A stretch of 64,000 bases of DNA from assembly GCA_037043015.1 (NCBI GenBank), contig CM073324.1, positions 2,597,413 to 2,661,412 on the forward strand, written 5' to 3'. This DNA is from Bryum argenteum. Taxonomy: Eukaryota; Streptophyta; Bryopsida; Bryales; Bryaceae. Below, in pieces: positions 11,221-21,163 of the stretch (positions are counted from its first letter, which is position 1; each line of letters opens with the position of its first letter). A program made the position numbers and the translations under genes. The notes under the pieces were generated by a model, which was not told the origin of the DNA, did no database searches, and was given only the letters and a program-made list of their open reading frames with translations.

Positions 11221-11502
11221 CTGGTACTTTTGGGACATTTGATAGAGTCGGATATGCTCATCAACAATGCTCAGGTATCTCATGCTTGGTTTGGCCGCCT
11301 CTGCACATTTACAACAAGGGCAGTATACCTTGAATTCAGGCGTCTCTGGTACATTTCCAAGCAATGACCCCTCTGCCATTCTTTTCTTTCTAGGTGCAGC
11401 AACAATGGGCGGCGGGGATCCTTCGGTCTGTTGAAGGGGTTCATCCCTAGATGTGCTAGGAGTGTGTCGGCCTACTCCAACAACCTTGTGTGATCTAGGC
11501 AT
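11221..11502 (-). CDS. CACTA transposase-associated exon
   Basis: First recognised exon of the minus-strand CACTA gene. After a proline- and serine-rich start (MPRSHKVVGVG...) it encodes VYCPCCKCAEAAKPSMRYLS and IVDEHIRLYQMSQKYQ. The layout C-P-C-x2-C...V-x-x-H-[IL] with a following aromatic resembles the zinc-binding transposase-associated domain of CACTA proteins, though it is short. The donor CAG|GTAATT follows directly. It may be the N-terminus of the tnp2 protein. Confidence 0.55.
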
Positions 11503-13128
11503 GCTGAAATTCGCAGAACTGTAGCAAAAATAAAAAAATGCAGAAGCAATTAGTAAGTTTGGAAATAACGAGGATAAATATTAATCTCACACATAAAATG
11601 GTTTTGCCTAAATCCACGAACAACGTCGTTAATATATTCGAAGTACACTTACTATATCTATATTAAATGAAAGTACTCTAAGGTTGAGGTACCTAAAAGC
11701 GTTAGGTGACACAAAACATCTATATTCTAATTTATAGATTTTGAATTTGCAGTCTCTAAGAAAACTAACTTCTAACCCGAGGAAAATATCACTCTATTAT
11801 AAAATGTACAACTTGAAATTTTGGAGAATAAGTGATCGAAAAATTTGCAATCTCTGACAAAACAAACTTGTAGCAAAGAAAAATATCACTCTATTAAAAA
11901 TTAAACAAATTGAAATATTGGAAAATAAATGATAAAAAATTTTGCATTCTCTGAGAAAACTAACTTCTAGACCGAGAAAAATATCACTCTATTAAGAATT
12001 ACACATATTGAAATATTTGAAAATACATGATCAAAAAGTTTGCATTCTGTGAGAAAACTACCTTCTAACCAGAGAAAAATATCACTCTATTAAAGGCCGG
12101 TCAGGTGATACTGTATATAGGAGAAGTTTACTTCGGGAATGGTACATGAAGATTGTTTAACCCTAAAGCAGAATTGGATCAATAAATGGCAAGTAGAACA
12201 GATTTTCATTTCAATACAATACAGAAGCCTATGCATTGTGCCACGTGTAAGCATGAAGGACCGTTTCACACTGGACGAAAGAGTTAGAAGATTTGAGATT
12301 ATATTGAAATGATCGAACAAGATTCGGACGTGCAGATGTGATGTTCTTATAAAGCCACGCTGTAAAAGCTGGCCAATCATGACACTCAATGCTTGTACGT
12401 CACACATCGGCCCTGGTGAGAGGGGTCTCCCAGCCATTCCGCAATTCTCTCAGTTTTCTCTCCGAAGCGCCTTCGTTGTCTCACTACACATGAGCTGCAT
12501 TCTCTATCAGTGTGCGCTCGAGTTTTCATAACACACTAGGTTAGAATCATAGCGTCGGACATCTCTATGTCACAGTGCAAAGTGTCAATTGTTTTCAGGG
12601 TGTCCTGTTTCGCATTTCCGGACATGTTGGCTGTTAATCTCGGAGCGCTTTCCTCGTCTGATCAAAGTGGGGTCCTTTATATATCAGTGGGCGCTGGACT
12701 TTTATTGTTTGAGTGAAATAGATTAACGGCCTCTGCTGTCTCCCCTCGCAGTGGAAATTGTGTAGCGTGCTCAGTTACTTGAGATTCACCGTCGTTAGTG
12801 AAGTTCAGATACAGTAACCCTGTGGAGCGCTCATACGGAAAAACGCTGGAGATACAACATAGCGAATACTACTGTCGGACTTTGCAATCAGTTGAGCGTT
12901 GTACTAACACTAGCATATCCCCTACATTTGCAGTACATGTATTGTTGTGAGTAGTCGATTGTTGCGGTTTGTTACTGTTAGAGGGCGTTGTCACGGTAGA
13001 AGGCGGTATTCTCTCTTCGGACCCGAAGTTAACTTAGAAACCCTCAGAGAAAGAGTTATCTTTTCTCTTTGAACTCACTCCAGGTTGTCTTGGTTGTCAT
13101 TTTAAAGGTTTAGTTGAGACGGTAAGTT
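11503..13128. other. CACTA region upstream of tnp2, with satellite
   Basis: Apart from the 98-bp tandem array (11,746-12,095) no gene is supported. Positions about 12,818-12,912 are the donor copy of the inverted segment found at about 5,805-5,899. This stretch is the presumed promoter side of the minus-strand transposase gene and the left flank of the nested hAT element. Confidence 0.45.
11746..12095. repeat. Tandem repeat, about 3.5 x 98 bp
   Basis: Units begin with TTTGCA(G/A/T)TCT at about 11,746, 11,844, 11,941 and 12,039, spaced 98, 97 and 98 bp. Each contains GAGAAAAATATCACTCTATT or a close variant. Copies differ by scattered substitutions. The array lies upstream of the first recognised transposase exon and could be a subterminal or promoter-proximal array of the CACTA element. 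Confidence 0.88.
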
Positions 13129-13136
13129 ACTATAGT
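13129..13136. repeat. hAT target-site duplication, left copy
   Basis: ACTATAGT directly precedes the left terminal inverted repeat and is identical to 26,967-26,974. Eight base pairs is the standard hAT duplication length. The word is its own reverse complement, so on sequence alone it could be read as part of a longer inverted repeat. Confidence 0.85.
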
Positions 13137-13156
13137 CAAGGTTGTCATACCGGGCG
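13137..13156 (+). repeat. hAT left terminal inverted repeat
   Basis: CAAGGTTGTCATACCGGGCG, 19/20 identical to the reverse complement of 26,947-26,966. It continues into GC-rich subterminal sequence with repeated CCGTCCGTCC words up to about 13,195; similar GGACGGACGG words occur near the right end. Confidence 0.9.
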
Positions 13157-13354
13157 GGCACCCCGCCCGCCCGTCCGTCCGCCTTGTCCGTCCGATAGAG
13201 CTCTCGCTCGCCCGATACGGTCAAACCTCTGTTGACTTTAATTTAGGTAAAAAAACGAGGACGTGGCAAGGGTTTGGGTAAAAACCAAGCCACTTGGCCG
13301 CCACGTATGCGCCACGTATGCGCCACGAGGTCGAGGACAGGCGGGTGAAAGGGG

Positions 13355-13475
13355 TTAGGGGGGGGGGGGGGGGGGGTGCGGGGGGGGGGGGGGCGGGCGG
13401 GGAGGGGGGCGGGGGGGGGGGGGGCGGGTGGGGGGGGGGAGGCCTGGGGCGGGAGAGGGGGGGGGGGGGGAGGCC
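13355..13475 (+). repeat. Poly-G-rich tract upstream of the kinase promoter
   Basis: Nearly pure G runs interrupted by single A, C or T. It lies about 60 bp upstream of the TATA box at 13,535. Glycine- or proline-rich reading frames across it on both strands are translation artefacts. Such tracts can form G-quadruplexes, which is inference. Confidence 0.85.
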
Positions 13476-13534
13476 GGGTTGGGCCCACCCTTCTTTTCCT
13501 TTACCACACTCCAAGTGCCTCCACTCCCCTCCCC

Positions 13535-13541
13535 TATAAAA
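13535..13541 (+). promoter_or_regulatory. TATA box of the kinase-like gene
   Basis: TATAAAA, about 140 bp upstream of the ATG at 13,677. The leader between them ends with GGAGGAG-TTTTC-T-run-ATGG, the same closing layout as the leaders at 16,326 and before 22,263. Confidence 0.65.
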
Positions 13542-13676
13542 GCCAAGTTGATTCATTCTTCACCTCACTCCACTAGTTGCCAAGCACTACTTCTTCATTG
13601 AGTTAGTGTGGGCACTTGGTGGGGTGTTTTTCAACACGAGGGAGGAGTTTTTCGCCGTTTTTTTCTCAGATTCGAA

Positions 13677-15333
13677 ATGGAGGGTGAAGGGAGCCAAGGT
13701 TCGAGTATGCGACATGGAAATCAAGATTTGGAAACCCCCCTTGACCGTCGTGAAGAAATAGAGGAAATTCCAAAGGAGACAGAATCTACAAACCCTTCTT
13801 CATCGGGATCACGGAAAAGAAAGGGAAAAAAGAAAAAAAGTAAAGGGTCAAAAAAGAACAATTCGATCTTGCTACAGGAGGAAGAGACACCACTTATGCC
13901 AACCGAGGAGTATCTCGAATTTGCTCGACGGAGTGGTATACATTTCTATGAAATACGAACTATGGCGATTTGCATAGGTCTTACCCTTGGGGCGAATGAG
14001 GAAGGATTTCACAATTTGTGTCACGATCTTCACCAATACCCGGAGCGTTGTTTTGAAAACAATTACAAACTTTGTGATTGGACCAACTTCTACGACCACG
14101 GTGCATGGTTGGACCTCGAGTGGTAGAATTGACTACCAACACCGTAGACGCATGGACGTATATTTCGGGAAGAAATTGATGACAAGAGCAAATGGACAAT
14201 TGAAGATGACGAACTAGTTCCAAAGCTAGATTTAGTGAAAAGTTTTGGTCAAACCTTTTCGAAAAGCTCGTGGGAAGAGGAATGAGAGATGGAAATTAAA
14301 AGCCGAGGATGTTCTTATGTCTCATTGCAACAGTGGAACTTTCAAGTGGCTAGAATCAACCGTTACCGTGGTATCTATGCCAGGACAACGTATCCAAGGT
14401 GGATATGGGAAGTTTACTAAGGTGGTGCTTACAAAACTTCAACATATTCCTAGTTGGATTCCATTCGCGCGTAAACAATTGACGAACGTGAAGAACGAGA
14501 GGGAGAAGCGGATGGCAATCGTAAATGAGGCGGGTGGATGTCCAGTAAAGCACCCTGGAATCATCAGACTATCGTACTTGCATCCTAAAACAATGGATGG
14601 ATTTTCGCTATGGTGGAACGGAGGTAGCTTCAAAGATTTTGACATCCATATCAATCAAAAAATCCCAAATCACTTGGAATACGACGACATTCCAAAAGAG
14701 CGAAACTCAGGGTTATCCGATAGACAACTACGTTGGGTTGTAACATTCCGTAAACGACGACTTGACTTGGCATTGTCGTTGCTTGTCATTGTGGAAAAGT
14801 GTCATGAACACAATTATCTCCACAACGACATTACTCCAACCAATGTTCTATTGCATTTCGATGATTGGAAACCAGATACGGTTTACATCGGGCTTTGTGA
14901 TTGGGGGATTTCAAGTCGAGTGGTGGAACAAGCGCCATCCAAGTATGGATTTGCGAAGCAAGAGAAGTTGGATGAAGAACGCAAATGGCGAAAATGGGTG
15001 GCACCGGAATTATGGTTTTTGTATGGTCCACGCGGTTCTGACAATCCCCTTGAGGTTATGGAATGCAAACACATATATTCCAAGGCAGCCGATGCATTCT
15101 CCGCCGGGTGGTTAGCGCAACACATTTGGCAAGAAGAGTACGATATGAAGTACTTTTTGCCACACCGCATAGACCGCGCCATGAATCACGAGTACCTCAC
15201 GTTCAAATTAAAAGGCCTCCAGGACCCAGATGTGTCCAAAAGGTTGACCGTGTCCGATGTTAAAGAGGCCTTGGAAAAGTATCCATTTAATTGGACCATG
15301 CCCATGTGTTGTTTCCGTACTTCAGCTATTTAG
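13677..15333 (+). pseudogene. Protein-kinase-like cargo gene, frameshifted
   Basis: The N-terminal part (13,677-14,126) is basic and serine-rich, followed by LEFARRSGIHFYEIRTMA. Coding signal then changes frame at least twice between about 14,100 and 14,250 (for example KSKWTIEDDELVPKLDLVKS lies in a third frame). The C-terminal ORF (14,245-15,333) carries the kinase signature: HNDITPTNVLL (H-x-D-x4-N catalytic loop, about 14,836), CDWG in place of DFG (about 14,895), KWVAPELWF (APE motif, about 15,000) and AADAFSAGW (D-x4-G). No glycine-rich loop or clear VAIK lysine was found, so the N-lobe is degenerate. It could be an inactive kinase fold. The role in the transposon is unknown. Confidence 0.72.
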
Positions 15334-15440
15334 TTTAGCGGTCCCCAAAGTTAGCGTGTGCCTATTGTATGTAGAAGGATTGCATGGATAATTACAATAC
15401 TATATGTACTTCCAATTGTGCACATACATATAATATACGC

Positions 15441-15590
15441 AGCAACTTCTCTTATTCGATGCATTTGTACATCTTCGTATGACATATTTAATTGCATTGT
15501 TTTGAGTTGGGTGCACATATTTATTGGTTCCATACCTTGCCAAATACCACTCAACCTATGCATGAATCGGTTTGTAAATACCACGAAAAA
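15441..15590 (+). repeat. 3' trailer shared with the hAT transposase module
   Basis: Sequence after the kinase-like stop contains TCTCTTATTCGATGCAT, GACATATTTAATT(G/A)CATTG, TGGGTGCACATATTTA and ACTCAACCTATGCATGAATC. The same words occur in the same order at about 26,159-26,332, after the transposase region, with an extra segment in that copy. It looks like a duplicated 3' untranslated region. Confidence 0.8.
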
Positions 15591-15673
15591 AAATATTTAG
15601 AAAATCAAAAAAATATTTTTTTAAAAATTAAACAAAAAGAAAAAAAAGTAAAAAATTAAAATAAAATAAAATA

Positions 15674-15955
15674 AAGAACGCCGCTAACCCCCTAATCCCC
15701 CCCTTACCCCTTAACCCCTATCCTAACCCCTCTACCTTGCCCCTACCCCCTCTACTCCCGCCCCTAACCTCCCCCCCCCCCTCCCCCGCCCCTAAAAATA
15801 TTTTAAAAATCTTTTTAAAAAAAAAAATTTAAAAAAATTAAAAAAAGAACCCCCCTTACCTCTCTAAAACCCCTCTAACCCCCAACCCCAACCCCTAACC
15901 CCCCAACCCCTAACCTCCCCCTTCCCCCCCCACGGCCCCCTCCCCCCCCCCCCCT

Positions 15956-15994
<39 letters not shown>

Positions 15995-16130
15995 CCTCCC
16001 CCCCCCCCCCCCCCCCCCCCCCCCTCCCCCCCCCCCCTCCCTCTCCCTCCCCCCTCCCTCCCTACCCCCCCCCCCCCCCCTCCCCCTCCCCCCCCCCCTC
16101 CTCCCCCCTTGCCCACCCCCTCTTCCCCGC
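15674..16130 (+). repeat. C-rich low-complexity tract
   Basis: The left part consists of irregular CCCCTAACC-type words broken by A/T-rich stretches, and the right part is almost pure C runs. It lies immediately upstream of the TATA box at 16,184. It resembles degenerate telomere-like sequence but has no regular CCCTAAA array. Long glycine-rich minus-strand frames here are artefacts. Confidence 0.85.
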
Positions 16131-16180
16131 CTTGGGGAATCCGCCCTGGCTTGGTGCTAGGGTCGGGTTGGGGGTCCAAC

Positions 16181-16325
16181 CACTATATAAGAGGCGGACT
16201 CCCCCATTGTAACCCGCCCTTTCTAGCTCTCAAGATCCACTTCTCTTTGTGAGGGTTGGATTGGGGATCGGGGAAGGGCGTTTGAGCACATTTGGAGGAG
16301 ATTTTCGAAATTTTTTTCTACAACG
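16181..16325 (+). promoter_or_regulatory. Promoter and leader of the RING gene
   Basis: TATATAA at 16,184-16,190 within CCACTATATAAG, then TGTAACCCGCCC (16,208-16,219), CTAGCTCTCAAGATCCACTT, a GGTTGGATTGGGGAT block, AAGGGCGTTT, GGAGGAG, a T-run and TCTACAACGATGGC. The same order and wording occur at about 22,115-22,266 before the transposase, so the two genes share a homologous promoter and leader. Confidence 0.75.
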
Positions 16326-18420
16326 ATGGCGACACCAGGTGCGATCCGCAAGGAAGAAAAAGACAAAGAACGAGTGCGACAAGGAAAACAGCAGCGGGCC
16401 CGTCTTCATGTGTTAAATAATCCGTTAAAATTGGCATTCAGAGGCTGGGAAGATGTAGCTGACCCATGGGATTTTGACCATGCAAAGCAATACATTGAGT
16501 GGTGCCACATCGACAAATCCTTCCAGCCTGAACGCCATGTTTTACACTTGAGAAGCAACAAGGCCAATTTGCGCTACTGCACCAACCCGGAGTTCCTTTC
16601 CCGATGTCTTCAAATTTACCAACTCCTTTACACCACGAAGTTACCAAACAAGAACCAGGTCGGGTTATATTTAGTGCGCGGCGTTCATGTGGAGATCATT
16701 TTAAAGAAGAGGTTCGATTGGTCTCTTTTGTGAAGGGTTTAGAAGGCAAGGCTCGAGCACCACGAGTACAAAATGGTTTCCCTGGCTTTGGAACTTGGGC
16801 AGTAGAGGATCCTGGGTGGTTTCCCACAGCCGACAGACCTACGGAAATAGACCCCCATAACCATATGTCTGACTCCCCGCTTGATTCCGACTCCGATGGC
16901 TCCCACGAGATAGTTTTACCTCGACGCAAAACGATGGAAAGGAATAAGCGAAAGAGGCTAGCTCGATCATTAGAGCCTATGCCCATGGCTTCATTGGCCC
17001 AAGTAAGACAACCGGTTCCGGTGCAGCTACTTCCCAACATAGTAGATGTGGAGATGGTTCATGCAGTTGGGGGAAACATTGAACCCCAAGAAGTGGAGGT
17101 TGTTGTGGTGGGGGGCGTGCGGATGAAATTCCACCGGTAGATTTGTCTGTCGAGATGGAGCATTTTGATACAAGAGAAGGCCGATTCAAGCAATTGATGG
17201 CGTAAAATCAACACTTGAAGGAAGAGAATCAACGGCTAAAAGAGGACATGCGGAGAGCTAGCGACGAAATCTCATCCAAGCAAAGACGTATCATGGAGCT
17301 TGAGGGGGCCATGGCAAAAGGGAAGGGGGCTTCTACATCACAAACACGACCTAGTACATTAACTAGTCCGAACGGATTGGTCATAGGAAGTGTGCTTGAC
17401 TCCTTGGCATTCGATAATGCAGATTTCAACGAAGGATTAGGCTCGCCTGCAACACCCCTTGAAGTTGATTTGGTAGATGTTCGACCAGATAATGAGGTAT
17501 TAGGCTTGTCTGCAACACCCCTTGAAGTTGATTTGGTAGATGTTCGACGAGATAATGAGGTCTTGAAGAGTCGAATGAATCAGATGGCTGAGCAATACTA
17601 CCAGTGGAAGTTGACATGCATTTTATCCGTCGCGCAAGGGTGACCAAATAGTCGAGGAGTTGAGGAAGATCGATAGGACATGGAAGGATCATAACCAAGA
17701 GCGGGTATTTGGTTTGACATCATGGGCAATTGTAGATGAGATGTTTCCGGACGAATTGCCAAAAAAACCGGATGGAACAATTGACTGGGCCCAGTGCGAG
17801 TGGGATTTTGAAAACACGATGGACATCAAGAAAGCAGCCAAATTGTGGCCAACACCAGCAACGTTCGTGACGGATGGTGAAAATTGTGCGATGTGTTGCA
17901 ACCCATTTGGACCTGAAGGAGGATTTTGCGTAGGCACTTGCCGCCACGTGTTTCATCCGATTTGCCCGATTGGCTTCATGGTTGTTCGACGACGATGTCC
18001 GCTATGTAAATCTCCCTTCCACGAGCGCTTGTACAATCTTTTTGGATTAGAGGATTACATGCCACCGCATTGGGAGTATAATGAAACCAATGCCCCTAAA
18101 CACAAAGGGAAATGGGGAGAAGACTTGGTATGGAGTTGAAATTGTCTCTAACTTCTATAGAGAAGCGAGTTGGCCGCCACGGAATTCGGGCCGGGAAAGG
18201 GATCCGGAGGCAATTACGAGGGCCCCGCCATCATTTAATTCCATCAAATGTCTCAAATGCCAATGGCAAGCGAAACTTCTTCTACCAGGTTTACAACGGG
18301 TATTGGGACAAAGCGCACAAGGAGTTTCGATTTGGGATTCATCCGAGAAGGGCTAAAATGGAAGTCCGATGGAATGATGTATTAAATCGGAAGAGCGTTC
18401 CGACCGCGATTCTGAGATGA
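16326..18420 (+). pseudogene. RING-H2 cargo gene, frameshifted
   Basis: The ATG lies in the conserved TACAACGATGGC leader end. Coding signal moves through at least four frames: 16,326-16,733 (basic N-terminus, then RGWEDVADPWDFDHAKQYIE), 16,604-17,140 (acidic DSDSDG and basic RRKTMERNKRKRLA), 17,215-17,643 (coiled-coil-like MKEENQRLKEDMRRA plus a duplicated 21-residue unit), and 17,660-18,139 (RING). The RING (about 17,885-18,012) reads C-AM-C, FCVGTCRHVFHPIC, then RRRCPLC, giving a C-x2-C...C-x-H-x2-H-x2-C...C-x2-C pattern typical of RING-H2 ubiquitin ligases. A further frame ends at 18,420 with HKEFRFGIHPRR. Ligase activity is not shown and substrates are unknown. Confidence 0.68.
17437..17562 (+). 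repeat. In-frame 63-bp tandem duplication in the RING gene
   Basis: Positions 17,437-17,499 and 17,500-17,562 are near-identical and encode LGxxATPLEVDLVDVRxDNEV twice. The unit length is a multiple of three, so the frame is kept. Confidence 0.9.
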
Positions 18421-18950
18421 ATTGGGCAACGGATGAATCCGATCGTGGGCGAGACCTTTTACACCACCGAAGCATTGATTTTACGATGGAACAACATAGT
18501 CCCCAAACCGGACGCATGCTTCGAGCCATGCAACAATCGCAATTCCGAGGGATATTCTTGAAGAAGACGGGCCTGCGAGGAGGACTCGATCGTTGATTCG
18601 TAGACTTCGATTGGGGGTGAAGATTTGCGGAGGGTACGAATGATGCCGACGCCCGGCCCAAGCAAAGGCAAAGAATGGACGAGAACTAATTGTCGATTTT
18701 CTAATGTAGCAACCAAGATATACTTCTCTTTTTCTATATCGTTAAACACTCTTTTGAAATACATATGCTTTTCTTTTGCAAACTTGTTGGCACACTCTAT
18801 GCATGTGTTTATAATCATATGATCATGTGAATGCTAATTATCATGGTGTCATTGTATGGTTAGCTTGATAAATAGTTAAGTGGGAGAAAAAAATTATTTT
18901 AAATCTTGTAATAATTAATAAATTTCTTATAAACATGATAGGACAATAAA
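18421..18950 (+). other. RING gene 3' region
   Basis: Further coding-like remnants occur to about 18,680, after which the sequence becomes AT-rich with no gene supported. The satellite array starts just downstream. Confidence 0.35.
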
Positions 18951-19140
18951 AAAACAAACATACCGATAGCGGATGTCAATCCAAAGTGAGGGGGAGAGGG
19001 GAAGTGAGGAGGGTGGGTTAGGGGGGTGGGTAAGGGGGTGGAGAGGGGAGGAGAAAAGAAGAAAGGGAGGAGTGGGGAGGGAAGAGGAGAGAAGGGGAGG
19101 AAGTGGAAGAGGAGTGGAATGATGGTCAATCCAATCATTG

Positions 19141-19211
19141 AAATCCAAACATTCCCTCACTATATCCGGGATACTCCAAATCCCGGCTTTAATGAGGGAA
19201 TGTTTGGATTT
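19141..19211. repeat. Satellite hairpin copy 1
   Basis: The arm beginning AAATCCAAACATTCCCTCA and ending ATCCGGGA pairs with TCCCGG...TGAGGGAATGTTTGGATTT across a short loop (TACTCCAAA). The stem is about 31 bp with few mismatches. Confidence 0.88.
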
Positions 19212-19735
19212 GTTTATCCCATTAATGATGCTTGTTTGCAAAACACAAGATTGGTGAGAGAGAAGGCAAATTTTTTTCAAAAAAACTACGTGGGGTGGGT
19301 GAGAGAGGAGGGGGCGGGTTACGGGAGGGGCGGATTACGGGGGGAGGTGCGGGTACCATGGGGGTAGGGCGGGTACCATGGGGGTAGGGCGGGTACCAAG
19401 GGGGGTAGGGCGGGTACCATGGGGGTAGGGCGGGTACCAAGGGGGGTAGGGCGGGTACCAAGGGGGGGTAGGACGGAGATGGTAAGGGGAATGAGGGAGT
19501 GAGTGTGAGGGTGGTGAGGATGAGGGGGTGGGGTGGGGGGGGGGTGGGGTGAGGGGGGGGTGGTGTGAGGGGGGGGGGTGAGGATGAGGGGGCGGGTGAG
19601 GATGAGGGGGCGGGTGAGGATGAGGGGGCGGGTGAGGGGGGAGGAGAAAAGAAGAAAGGGAGGAGTGGGGAGGGGAAGAGGAGAGAAGGGGAGGAAGTGG
19701 AAGAGGAGTGGAATGATGGTCAATCCAATCATTGG

Positions 19736-19806
19736 AAATCCAAACATTCCCTCACTATATCCGGGATACTCCAAATCCCGGCTTTAATGAGGGAATGTTT
19801 GGATTT
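19736..19806. repeat. Satellite hairpin copy 2
   Basis: Same inverted repeat as copy 1, 595 bp downstream, with both arms and the loop conserved. Confidence 0.88.
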
Positions 19807-20322
19807 GTTTATCCCATTAATGATGCTTGTTTGCAAAACACAAGATTGGTGAGAGAGAAGGCAAATTTTTTTCAAAAAACTACGTGGGGTGGGTGAGAGA
19901 GGAGGGGGCGGGTTACGGGGAGGGGCGGATTACGGGGGGGAGGTGCGGGTACCATGGGGGTAGGGCGGGTACCATGGGGGTAGGGCGGGTACCAAGGGGG
20001 GGTAGGGCGGGTACCATGGGGGTAGGGCGGGTACCAGGGGGGGTAGGGCGGGTACAAGGGGGGGTAGGACGGAGATGGTAAGGGGAATGAGGGAGTGAGT
20101 GTGTGTGGGGTGAGGATGAGGGGGTGGGGTGGGGTGAGGGGGGGTGGGGTGGGGGGGTGGTGTGAGGGGGGTGAGGATGAGGGGGCGGGTGAGGATGGGG
20201 CGGGTGAGGATGATGGGGCGGGTGAGGGGGAGGAGAAAAGAAGAAAGGGAGGAGTGGGGAGGGAAGAGGAGAGAAGGGGAGGAAGTGGAAGAGGAGTGGA
20301 ATGATGGTCAATCCAATCATTG

Positions 20323-20392
20323 AAATCCAAACATTCCTCACTATATCCAGGATACTCCAAATCCCGGCTTTAATGAGGGAATGTTTGGATTT
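20323..20392. repeat. Satellite hairpin copy 3
   Basis: Same inverted repeat, 587 bp after copy 2, with one C missing in the left arm (ATTCCTCA) and ATCCAGGA in place of ATCCGGGA. Confidence 0.86.
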
Positions 20393-20886
20393 GTTTATCC
20401 CATTAATGATGCTTGTTTGCAAAACACAAGATTGGTGAGAGAAAAGGCAAATTTTTTCAAAAAACTACGTGGGGTGGGTGAGAGAGGAGGGGCGGGTTAC
20501 GAGGGGAGGGGGGACACGGGGGAGGTGCGGGTACCATGGGGGGGGTAGGGGGGTACCATGAGGGGTAGGGCGGGTACCGAGGGGGGTAGGGCGGAGATGG
20601 TAAGGGGAATGGGGAGTGAGTGTGAGGGGGTGAGGATGAGGGGGTGGGGTGAGGGGGGTGGGGTGAGGGGGGGTGGGGTGAGGGGGGGGGTGGGGTGAGG
20701 GGGGTGGGGTGAGGGGGTGGGGTGAGGGGGTGGAGTGAGGGGGGTGGGGTGAGGGGGTGGGATGGGGTGAGGGGGTGGTGGGGTGAGGGGGTGGTGTGAG
20801 GGGGGTGAGGATGCGGGGGGTGAGGATGAGGGGGGTGAGGGGAAAGAAGAGGAGGGAAGGGAAGGCATACTCAATACAATCGTAGA

Positions 20887-20956
20887 AAAGTCAAACATTC
20901 CCCCCACTATATCCGGGAAAGTCCAAATCCGGGCTTTAGTGAGGAATGTTTGGACT
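20887..20956. repeat. Satellite hairpin copy 4, diverged
   Basis: Diverged copy 564 bp after copy 3. The outer arms changed together: AAGTCAAACATTCC on the left pairs with GGAATGTTTGGACTT on the right, whereas earlier copies have AAATCCAAAC/GTTTGGATTT. Pairing of the stem is largely kept despite substitutions. Confidence 0.75.
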
Positions 20957-21163
20957 TCATTACTTTAAAAATACCCGGTAGGTGGAAGAAGGAGCCAAGG
21001 GGGGATCCAAGGAAAGAGAGAAATGAAGTTTCCGTATTTCCTCTCTTATTCAAGATTGCCCCACTACAAACCAATTCCCCCCTCTATTTCAAAGTCGAGC
21101 TACCACGTCCCAATAAAAATGATATTCTTAAAATGTGTGCTATTTTTCTCCAATCCCACCTTC

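Larger units (their letters stand above)
4106..11502 (-). pseudogene. CACTA transposase gene (tnp2 type), broken
   Basis: Minus-strand gene whose pieces follow the tnp2 order: a transposase-associated-like exon (11,221-11,502), an N-terminal exon block (9,599-10,346), two core exons (8,639-8,969 and 8,008-8,492), an LLDVMHIQ piece (about 5,896-5,972), and a large C-terminal exon with DUF4218-like and DUF4216-like parts (4,106-5,735). The family catalyses cut-and-paste transposition. Two lesions are visible. There is a frame change around a T-run near 9,935. At 5,741-5,899 the sequence that should follow DVMHIE-K-N is replaced by foreign DNA. The gene is therefore unlikely to make a functional transposase. 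Intron 5,973-8,007 is long and repeat-bearing. Confidence 0.8.
18950..20960 (+). repeat. G-rich satellite, about 590-bp units with hairpins
   Basis: Four tandem units of about 595, 587 and 564 bp spacing. Each joins a conserved unique core (hairpin, then TTTATCCCATTAATGATGC, CAAAACACAAGATTGGTGAG and CTACGTGGGGTGGGTGAG, except in the last, truncated copy) to a G-rich minisatellite of GGGTACCATGGGGGTAGGGC-like words and GAGGATGAGGGGGCGGGT-like words. Proline-, glycine- and arginine-rich open frames across it on both strands are repeat artefacts. The array sits between the RING and transposase modules of the hAT element. Confidence 0.9.

Noticed and set aside
13221-13576. Proline- and glycine-rich open frames on both strands
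   Set aside because: They are translations of a G-run tract and overlap each other on both strands. The real features are the tract and the TATA box downstream.
15674-15920. Interstitial telomere sequence
   Set aside because: CCCCTAACC-like words are present but irregular; there is no run of CCCTAAA or another fixed telomere unit.
15910-16179. Poly-glycine minus-strand open frame
   Set aside because: It is produced entirely by C runs on the plus strand.
18899-20907. Several open frames of 80-170 codons in the satellite
   Set aside because: They recur with each tandem unit on both strands and consist of Pro/His/Ser or Gly/Arg repeats. They are repeat artefacts.
19141-20956. Possible CRISPR array because of regularly spaced palindromic repeats
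   Set aside because: Spacing is about 590 bp, the intervening DNA is itself repetitive, and the context is a eukaryotic transposon.
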